The position numbers and the translations under genes are program-made. From Oscillospiraceae bacterium (GTDB lineage Bacteria > Bacillota > Clostridia > Oscillospirales > Ruminococcaceae), in NCBI GenBank assembly GCA_020024285.1, contig JAHHTZ010000006.1:49043-113042 (forward strand): 64,000 nt of DNA, written 5' to 3'. Under the pieces are notes generated by a model. It was not told the origin of the DNA, made no database searches, and saw only the letters and a program-made list of their open reading frames with translations. Below, piece after piece: positions 58,743 to 64,000 of the stretch (its first letter is position 1; every line of letters begins with the position of its first letter).

Positions 58743-59483
58743 TTATCGTGCAATAAAGCGCTCTAAGAATTCTTGCGTGCGCGAATTCTGCGGATGCTCG
58801 AAGATTTGTTCGGGAGTCCCTTCCTCACAGATCACGCCGTCTGTCATAAAGACAACATGGTTGGAAACGTCCCTTGCAAATCCCATTTCATGGGTCACGA
58901 CGATCATCGTAAGCCCTTCTTTTGCAAGGTCGCGCATCACGGAAAGAACCTCGCCCACCATCTGAGGGTCGAGTGCGGAGGTCGGCTCATCGAACAGCAA
59001 AACCTCCGGTTCCATTGCAAGAGCGCGCGCAATCGCGACACGCTGCTTCTGTCCGCCCGAAAGATGGCGCGGCTTTGCGTTGATATATGGTGCCATCCCA
59101 ACCTTTTCAAGATACTGGATGGCGGTCTTTTTCGCCTCTTCCTTTGAGTGATGCAGCACCTTTGTCATGCCTACCATGCAGTTTTCGAGAACTGTCATAT
59201 TGTTAAAGAGGTTGAAGCTCTGAAAGACCATTCCCACCTTGGCACGGTAGGAAGCAGGGTTTGTTCCCTTTTCCAGAATATTTTTCTCGTGATAAAGGAT
59301 CTTGCCGTTGGTTGGCGTTTCGAGGAGGTTGATGCAGCGAAGCATCGTGGACTTTCCCGAACCGGAGGGACCGATGATGCAGGTAACATCGCCTTTTTCA
59401 ACGGAAAAATCGATGTCGCGCAGGACAATGTGATTTCCGAATGCTTTGCTCAAATGGCTGATTTGCAGGATCGTTTCTCCCAT
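58743..59483 (-). CDS. Amino acid ABC transporter ATP-binding protein (GlnQ type, probable lysine importer)
   Basis: 246 residues. Walker A GPSGSGKSTMLR, signature LSGGQKQRVAIARAL, Walker B VLLFDEPTSALDPQMV and switch His VVTHEMGFA are intact and characteristic of polar amino acid importers. Stop-start overlap of one base with the permease gene. The operon leader has a lysine riboswitch, which suggests lysine as the substrate. Confidence 0.96.
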   Translation of the reverse strand: MGETILQISHLSKAFGNHIVLRDIDFSVEKGDVTCIIGPSGSGKSTMLRCINLLETPTNGKILYHEKNILEKGTNPASYRAKVGMVFQSFNLFNNMTVLENCMVGMTKVLHHSKEEAKKTAIQYLEKVGMAPYINAKPRHLSGGQKQRVAIARALAMEPEVLLFDEPTSALDPQMVGEVLSVMRDLAKEGLTMIVVTHEMGFARDVSNHVVFMTDGVICEEGTPEQIFEHPQNSRTQEFLERFIAR

Positions 59484-60316
59484 TAGAGTCGTCCCCCTTC
59501 CCGAATGTCAAGATTTTGGCTGTCGGTTTCCTGCGCTTTCTTTTCATTGTAGCGGTAGGTGCCCGTTGTTGCCACAAGCTGATCTGTCATCACAAGCTCA
59601 TAATTCACCGGACCATCCATGCGGTTTTCTACCACGCGCAGGATGCGGGAGCAGGTGAAGGTGAGGATGAAGTAAAGCACCATTGTGATGGTGAAGGCTT
59701 CAAAGTAGGTGTAGTAGGTGCCTGCGATGCCCTTTGTGGTGTAAAACAGCTCCACAGTGCCGATGGCAGAGAGCACACAGGTATCTTTGATGTTGATGAT
59801 GAGGTTGTTGCCGATCTGCGGCATGATGTTGCGCAGAGCCTGCGGCAGGACAACATAGAGCATGGTCTGCACATGGTTCATTCCGATTGCCTTCGCACCC
59901 TCGGTCTGTCCTGGGTCGATGGAGAGGATACCGCCGCGGACGGATTCTGCCATGTAGGCGCCGGTGTTGATGGAAACGATGAAGATCGCCGCGGTCCACA
60001 TGCCCATGTTGATGTCGAAGATCGCCGCCGCACCGAAGTAAATGAACATTGCCTGCACCATCATCGGGGTCCCGCGGAATATTTCAACGTATGCACTGAG
60101 CAAAAGCTGAACGGCTCTCAGGACAGCCCACTGGATCGGATGTTCTTTGCGGTCGGTCGGGACGGTCTGCACGATCCCGACTACAAAGCCGATGATGCAT
60201 CCGAGGAACGTGCAGACTACTGCGATAAGCATTGTCACCCCTGCGCCTCGCAGAAGGGATGCACCGTATTCATGGAGCAGGAAGGTGATCCTTCCGCCGA
60301 AATCTTGTGGTAACAT
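59483..60316 (-). CDS. Amino acid ABC transporter permease (probable lysine importer)
   Basis: 277 residues with five or six spans (GAGVTMLIAVVCTFLGCIIG at the N-terminus). The EAA-like loop GQTEGAKAIGMNHVQTMLYV and QALRNIMPQIGNNLIINIKD are typical of HisM/GlnP permeases. A C-terminal cytoplasmic tail of about 45 residues is longer than usual (DQLVATTGTYRYNEKKAQET). Confidence 0.94.
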   Translation of the reverse strand: MLPQDFGGRITFLLHEYGASLLRGAGVTMLIAVVCTFLGCIIGFVVGIVQTVPTDRKEHPIQWAVLRAVQLLLSAYVEIFRGTPMMVQAMFIYFGAAAIFDINMGMWTAAIFIVSINTGAYMAESVRGGILSIDPGQTEGAKAIGMNHVQTMLYVVLPQALRNIMPQIGNNLIINIKDTCVLSAIGTVELFYTTKGIAGTYYTYFEAFTITMVLYFILTFTCSRILRVVENRMDGPVNYELVMTDQLVATTGTYRYNEKKAQETDSQNLDIREGGRL

Positions 60317-60343
60317 TGCCGATTTTCCCCCTTCGTCTGACGC

Positions 60344-61198
60344 TTAGTTGTTGAGCGGCTGGATGCTGATTGCCTGCTCCATCATTTTTGCATAATCTTC
60401 TTCGCTCATCTTGGAAAGAACGCCGTTGATTTTTCCTTTGAGGTCATCGTTGCCCTTTTTAACGGAGATGCCGATGTTGATTTCTTCTTCCGATACTTTG
60501 AAATTATCTTCGCTCCCAGAAAAATCAAGCAGCTTCATATCGGAGTATACGGTGGTTGCTGCAAGGGCAGTTGGCATATCGGTTACAACAAGGTCGCATT
60601 TTCCGGAATTGAGTGCAACGAGCATAGCTGGTGCAGATTCCTGTGCCGGAAGGATGTTTGCGTTTTCAACCTGTGGGAGGCACTGGTCATACCAAACGGT
60701 ATTGAGCTGGGACGTTGCAGTTGCGTTTGCGAGGTCGGAAACGCCCTGAGCATCTGCGTATTTTCCATCATTTTTTACGAGAGCAACGATGGAAGCGTAG
60801 TAGTATGGGTTTGAAAAGTCCACGCTCTCAAGACGTTTTGTGGTGATGGACTGACCGGCGATGGCGCAGTCGATGGTTCCGGACTGAACAGCAGGTACGA
60901 GGGAATCCCAGTCGAGCTTTACGATTTCAAGCTCCATTCCCAGCTCATCAGCGATTTTCTTTGCGAACATCACATCATATCCGTTTGCAAAATCCTTGCT
61001 GCCCTTGATTGGAACAGCTCCGTTGGAGTCATCGGACTGGGTCCAGTTATACGGTGCATAGATACATTCCATGCCGACTGTCAAAACATTGTCCTCTTTT
61101 TTTCCTTCTTCGGGCGCAGGCGCTTTTTCTTTGGAGCAGCCTGTGATAAGGGTCAAAGCCATTGTTGCGATCATTGCAATACTAATCAAACGTTTCAT
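60344..61198 (-). CDS. Amino acid ABC transporter substrate-binding lipoprotein (probable lysine importer)
   Basis: 284 residues from ATG 61198 (MKRLISIAMIATMALTLITG followed by Cys of the lipobox). Family 3 binding protein: VGMECIYAPYNWTQ, NGYDVMFAKKIADELGMELE, DWDSLVPAVQSGTIDCAIAG. AAGGAG lies upstream of ATG. First gene of the operon, directly behind a lysine riboswitch with a terminator. Confidence 0.95.
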   Translation of the reverse strand: MKRLISIAMIATMALTLITGCSKEKAPAPEEGKKEDNVLTVGMECIYAPYNWTQSDDSNGAVPIKGSKDFANGYDVMFAKKIADELGMELEIVKLDWDSLVPAVQSGTIDCAIAGQSITTKRLESVDFSNPYYYASIVALVKNDGKYADAQGVSDLANATATSQLNTVWYDQCLPQVENANILPAQESAPAMLVALNSGKCDLVVTDMPTALAATTVYSDMKLLDFSGSEDNFKVSEEEINIGISVKKGNDDLKGKINGVLSKMSEEDYAKMMEQAISIQPLNN

Positions 61199-61299
61199 GA
61201 TAAAGATTCTCCTTTGCATTTTCAATACAGCTTGTGGAATGGTACCACTTGTGTGCATGCGCTGCTTCTTCTCCGGTTGGCCAAGCCGGTAAAAAGCTG

Positions 61300-61338
61300 C
61301 AAAAAACAGAAAACCCATGATACGGATGTATCATGGGT
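61300..61338 (-). terminator. Riboswitch expression-platform terminator
   Basis: On the minus strand ACCCATGATAC / GTATCATGGGT (61328-61338, 61313-61323) with ATCC loop, followed by TTTTCTGTTTTTT. It lies between the aptamer and the binding-protein gene, about 100 bases before its ATG. Confidence 0.9.
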
Positions 61339-61397
61339 GAAAATACAAACATACAACGATCTTTTTTTGACCGTCCCGCTGTTTTTTCTCTGCCGAT

Positions 61398-61556
61398 GAT
61401 AGCGCTCCACTTTCGTGACAGTGTTTTGCATCTTTTGCAAGACACCAGAGGAAAACCTGTGGCAACAGGGATTTCATCTTCGGCGGTCCTTCCTTTTGAC
61501 TGTAACGGCTTGCCAGCCTGATGCCACAGTCTACTCTTAATTACCGCGCCTCTACC
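61398..61556 (-). ncRNA. Lysine riboswitch (L box) aptamer
   Basis: Reading the minus strand: P1 arms GGTAG (61556-61552) and CTATC (61402-61398); the conserved core GAGGCGCGGTAATTAAGAGTA follows the 5' arm; GACCGCCGAAGATG and CCCTGTTGCCACAG in the middle; GGAGCGCTATC at the 3' end. These match the L-box consensus (AGAGGNGCG, GCCGAAG, GUUGCCAC-type, GGAGGGCUAUC). With lysine bound, the downstream terminator should form and shut the importer off. Confidence 0.93.
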
Positions 61557-61592
61557 AATTTACAGAAAACTGTAAAATTAAATTGTGTCCAT

Positions 61593-61621
61593 AGTGTAAT
61601 ACATTCTTTGGATGCTGTCAA
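61593..61621 (-). promoter_or_regulatory. Promoter of the lysine-riboswitch operon
   Basis: TTGACA (61616-61621), 17-base spacer, TACACT (61593-61598) on the minus strand, about 30 bases before the aptamer. Confidence 0.8.
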
Positions 61622-61689
61622 GGTATTCTCTGCGTTTCTGTTGATTTTCATAAACTTATGCATAATATTCCATAAGTTTATGTGTTTTA

Positions 61690-62226
61690 TCACAGAGATT
61701 TTTCTGTTTCTGAGGCAAGGCGATCAAAAACATGTCGAAAATACTTCCAGAAATTCCAAAACTCCTCTTCCGAAACACTGCCGCCTTTTGCAAAGATTTC
61801 GTACTCTTCGCCTCTCCACTGATAGGAAATACCAGATTTTGTATATCCGTTCTTTTGATAGAATCGGCTTCGCATGAGGCGCTCTTCCTTATTTTTTGCG
61901 GATGGAACATCCGCTTCAAGATCTGCAATAAAGCGATTATTTTTTCTTAAAGTTTCTATTTTCAGCAAAGCCTCACTGCCATAGCCTTTTCCTCTGAGCG
62001 CGTCATCGATTGCAAAATACAGGATGTGAGTCAAATCGTTCCATGTGAGAAGGGAAGCAAATCCACAGAAAACATCTCCGTCATAAAACACGACAAAATC
62101 TCTTTCACTCAACCGCCGATCAAGCAGCTCCTCCAGCGGTTTTCGCTCATTGGCAGGAAATGAACCCTCATACAATCTCCTTACCTTTTCCATCGATTCA
62201 TCGTCCATTGCTCTCATCTGAAGCAT
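61690..62226 (-). CDS. GNAT-family N-acetyltransferase
   Basis: 178 residues from ATG 62226 (MLQMRAMDDESMEKVRRLYE; GGGGGAG upstream). LYFAIDDALRGKGYGSEALL is the acetyl-CoA-binding motif A. The rest resembles small Firmicute acetyltransferases of unknown substrate. The longer frame to 62373 lacks a ribosome site. Followed on the same strand by the riboswitch operon promoter. Confidence 0.88.
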   Translation of the reverse strand: MLQMRAMDDESMEKVRRLYEGSFPANERKPLEELLDRRLSERDFVVFYDGDVFCGFASLLTWNDLTHILYFAIDDALRGKGYGSEALLKIETLRKNNRFIADLEADVPSAKNKEERLMRSRFYQKNGYTKSGISYQWRGEEYEIFAKGGSVSEEEFWNFWKYFRHVFDRLASETEKSL

Positions 62227-62387
62227 ATTACTCCCCCTTGCACTAATATCAGATTTTATGCTGCATATCTTTGAAATTATACCACAGTTTGATGCAATAA
62301 AAAACAGACCGCCGACCTCTGCACAAATGCAGTCATCAGCGGTCAATTTTATCACATTCTTTTGCGGGTACACATGAACAATCGATC

Positions 62388-62632
62388 CTATTGCGATTTT
62401 TCGTGATCCTTTGCCGGGCGGACATAGGGTATTACCTGTTTTTCACAAGCACCGAATGCAGCAAATTTTTTCTTGCCTGGTTGAGGCTCACATGGTTGCA
62501 GCAGCATTCTTCATCTGGATCATCGTATGCAAATGGATCATCCTCCCAAAAACATACAGGACATATGGTATAACTTCCGTCTGGTTTTTCCCGAAACGTA
62601 TAAAAACCACAGCATGGACATCGATAATTCAC
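62388..62632 (-). pseudogene. CPCC-family cysteine-rich protein, frameshifted
   Basis: The first 50 or so residues are a good CPCC protein (MNYRCPCCGFYTFREKPDGS, TICPVCFWEDDPFAYDDPDE, VSLNQARKN) with four Cys for a zinc site. After AGAAAAAATTT (about 62472) the frame goes to an early stop at 62432. One base inserted there restores the expected end, AAFGACEKQVIPYVRPAKDH up to a stop at 62388-62390. One T is apparently missing from the A/T run. A real mutation and a sequencing error are both possible. Confidence 0.8.
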
Positions 62633-62664
62633 TTGTACGGTCCTTCCTTTTCCATGTTGTCAGG

Positions 62665-63411
62665 TTAGCTGCGTGCCAGACCGTCTACACTCAGAACAAC
62701 GCCTGTTACATAGCTTGCCATATCGCTTGCAAGATATACAAAGGCATTTGCAATATCCTCCGGCTCACCGATGCGGCGCAGAGGGATCTGTGCGATCAAT
62801 GGAGCAATGTGGCTTTCCGGAACAGCCTTCATCATATCGGTATTGGTGATTCCGGGAGCAACTGCGTTGACGCGGATGCCCTTCGGACCAAGCTCACGGG
62901 CAAGGGACAGGGTCAGTCCGTTTACTGCAAATTTACTGGTTGGGTATGCTACACCGGATGGCTGACCGTATTTGCTCACCATGCTGCTTGTATTGATGAT
63001 CACACCGCTTTGCTGATTTTCCATATATTCAACCACTGCTTTGCTGCAGTTAAATACCGCATTGACGTTGAGATCCATCGTCTTCTGAAACATTTCTGCG
63101 GTATAGGAAGTAAACGGCTGCGCAGCAGATACACCTGCGTTGTTTGCAAGGATATCAATATGGCCATATTTTTTGGCAACCTGGTCGAATGCGGATTTAA
63201 CATCCTCATAGTTTGTCAGATCAGGGCTGATCCCTTCTACGTTCCATGCAGGATTTTCCTCTTTTAATTGAGCAACTGCTTTTTCAGCACTCTCCGGACG
63301 AGAGCCGCACAAAACCACAGAAGCACCCTGCTTCAGGTATTCTTTTACGATGGCAAATCCGATGCCTCTTGTTCCACCTGTAACGATTGCAACTTTATTT
63401 TCTAACAGCAT
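62665..63411 (-). CDS. SDR-family oxidoreductase (FabG-like)
   Basis: 248-residue classical short-chain dehydrogenase. NAD(P)-binding TGGTRGIGFAIVKEYLKQGA, NNAGVSAAQP, catalytic Ser in INTSSMVSK and Tyr-x-x-x-Lys in AYPTSKFAVN, then RVNAVAPGITNTDMM. The fold covers 3-oxoacyl-ACP reductases and many sugar or steroid dehydrogenases; the isolated location gives no clue to the substrate. GAGGAG precedes ATG 63411. The 190 bases upstream, before the tRNA terminator, hold no gene. Confidence 0.94.
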   Translation of the reverse strand: MLLENKVAIVTGGTRGIGFAIVKEYLKQGASVVLCGSRPESAEKAVAQLKEENPAWNVEGISPDLTNYEDVKSAFDQVAKKYGHIDILANNAGVSAAQPFTSYTAEMFQKTMDLNVNAVFNCSKAVVEYMENQQSGVIINTSSMVSKYGQPSGVAYPTSKFAVNGLTLSLARELGPKGIRVNAVAPGITNTDMMKAVPESHIAPLIAQIPLRRIGEPEDIANAFVYLASDMASYVTGVVLSVDGLARS

Positions 63412-63602
63412 AACTTCTCCTCCTATATTTTAACATACAGCACATCATACGATCTACTTTAGACTAACCATATCATTTCACACAATATTTGTCAACATAT
63501 TTTACTAAATTAATCCATTTTTAGACAATATTTTGAAGATCCATTGTATATGCTGCACAATTTGAAATACAGAAGCTATTTTAACTGATAGTTTAGATAA
63601 AA

Positions 63603-63632
63603 AAAGACGTCAATCATTTGATTGACGTCTTT
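63603..63632 (-). terminator. Terminator of the tRNA operon
   Basis: AAAGACGTCAAT / ATTGACGTCTTT with a 6-base loop followed on the minus strand by TTTTTATC; directly follows the last tRNA. Confidence 0.9.
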
Positions 63633-63634
63633 GG

Positions 63635-63710
63635 TGGAGCTGCTAACCAGATTCGAACTGGTGACCTCGTCCTTACCAAGGACGTGCTCTGCCTCCTGAG
63701 CCATAGCAGC
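63635..63710 (-). tRNA. tRNA-Thr (GGT)
   Basis: 76 bases on the minus strand. Acceptor GCTGCTA / TAGCAGC, D arm GGCTCAGGAGGCAGAGC, anticodon loop TTGGTAA (anticodon GGT), T loop TTCGAAT, encoded CCA. Confidence 0.96.
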
Positions 63711-63712
63711 AT

Positions 63713-63788
63713 TGGCAGGGGCAGAAGGATTCGAACCCTCGGCACGTGGTTTTGGAGACCACTGCTCTACCGACTGAGCTATACCCCT
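63713..63788 (-). tRNA. tRNA-Trp (CCA)
   Basis: 76 bases on the minus strand. Acceptor AGGGGTA / TGCCCCT, anticodon loop CTCCAAA (anticodon CCA), T loop TTCGAAT, encoded 3' CCA. Two bases separate it from tRNA-Thr. Confidence 0.97.
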
Positions 63789-63826
63789 ATATTCTATCTT
63801 ATCTCAAAAGTTGGTCAAAATAAAAA

Positions 63827-63903
63827 TGGTGGGCCTTCAGGGACTCGAACCCGGGACCAACCGGTTATGAGCCGGTTGCTCTGACCAACTGAGCTAAAGG
63901 CCC
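63827..63903 (-). tRNA. tRNA with CAT anticodon (Met or Ile2)
   Basis: 77 bases on the minus strand. Acceptor GGGCCTT / AAGGCCC, D arm TAGCTCAGTTGGTCAGAGC, anticodon loop CTCATAA (anticodon CAT), encoded CCA. It is not initiator Met, because the first acceptor pair is formed. Elongator Met and lysidine-modified Ile2 are hard to separate by eye. Confidence 0.93.
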
Positions 63904-63912
63904 TTATTTTAG

Positions 63913-63946
63913 ATAACCGGTACCGTAACATTACGATACCGGTTAT
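63913..63946. repeat. Hairpin between tRNA genes
   Basis: Perfect arms ATAACCGGTA / TACCGGTTAT around a 14-base loop in the 44-base gap between the CAT tRNA and tRNA-Asn. No T run; possibly a processing signal. Confidence 0.55.
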
Positions 63947-63947
63947 T

Positions 63948-64000
63948 TGGCTCCCCCTGTCTGGCTCGAACAGACGACCCTGCGGTTAACAGCCGCATGC
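63948..64000 (-). tRNA. tRNA-Asn (GTT), 5' part beyond the window edge
   Basis: 53 bases visible on the minus strand: anticodon stem GCGGC...GC with loop CTGTTAA (anticodon GTT), T arm CTGTTCGAGCCAG-like, and 3' CCA. The D arm and 5' acceptor strand lie outside the window. Confidence 0.9.

Noticed and set aside
61398..61556. T-box or SAM riboswitch as the leader of the amino-acid importer
   Set aside because: No T-box AGGGTGGNACCGCG or S-box core is present, while several separated blocks match the lysine riboswitch.

Overview
The window comes from a low-to-mid GC, spore-forming Firmicute of the class Clostridia; gene content suggests the Oscillospiraceae/Ruminococcaceae side, but no species is named. 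Evidence for this is a Gram-positive division and cell wall (dcw) cluster, sigma-G, SpoIVB, Spo0A, a YlmC/YmxH sporulation protein, PASTA-domain proteins and a lysine riboswitch.

Layout. 1-15.4 kb (all minus strand): mraZ-rsmH-ftsL-pbp-murF-mraY-ftsW-murG-murA-ftsQ-ftsZ, then a ylmC-like gene, rpsB and tsf. A sigma-A promoter and MraZ boxes lie at the head of the cluster; murE, murD, murC and ftsA are absent from it. 15.5-24.9 kb: a PTS IIA protein, a small membrane protein, sigG, a nucleotidyltransferase, a hexapeptide acetyltransferase, a MerR/MATE efflux pair, a TIM-barrel epimerase, a PASTA pseudokinase and a solitary MazF. 25.0-26.8 kb: a tiny membrane protein behind a perfect promoter, then spoIVB.

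26.8-36.3 kb is an accessory island. It is built of cassettes separated by repeated copies of the 3' end of spoIVB (five copies counting the one in the gene, from near-identical to badly decayed). Three internal junctions carry the same extra 33-base tag just before the repeated spoIVB codons. This is what repeated site-specific insertion into the spoIVB active-site codons would leave. Cargo: an XRE regulator with a membrane protein, small membrane proteins, a two-component system with an ABC transporter, an XRE-TPR regulator, a lipoprotein and gene remnants. No recombinase is encoded in the window. I consider this the best candidate for an undescribed system.

36.3-45.9 kb: two creatininase-family hydrolases, a complete dipeptide-type ABC importer, a GntR/FCD regulator and an aminotransferase-like protein. 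46.7-52.8 kb is a signalling block: a PilZ protein, Spo0A and a REC/HD-GYP/PAS/GGDEF/GAF protein. Spo0A has asparagine at the phosphorylation position (Asn56) and arginine in place of the conserved lysine (Arg108), so ordinary phosphorelay activation seems impossible for this copy. 52.8-63.4 kb: a radical SAM protein, a membrane-anchored unknown, a beta-hydroxyacid dehydrogenase, an S9 peptidase, a lysine-riboswitch-controlled amino-acid ABC importer, a GNAT acetyltransferase, a frameshifted CPCC protein and an SDR. The window ends in a tRNA cluster (Thr, Trp, Met/Ile2, Asn).

How they work together: the left third is a housekeeping wall-synthesis and division operon. The centre holds sporulation control genes (spoIVB, spo0A) that are usually adjacent in this class but are here about 21 kb apart, with the cassette island and the peptide-transport region between them.
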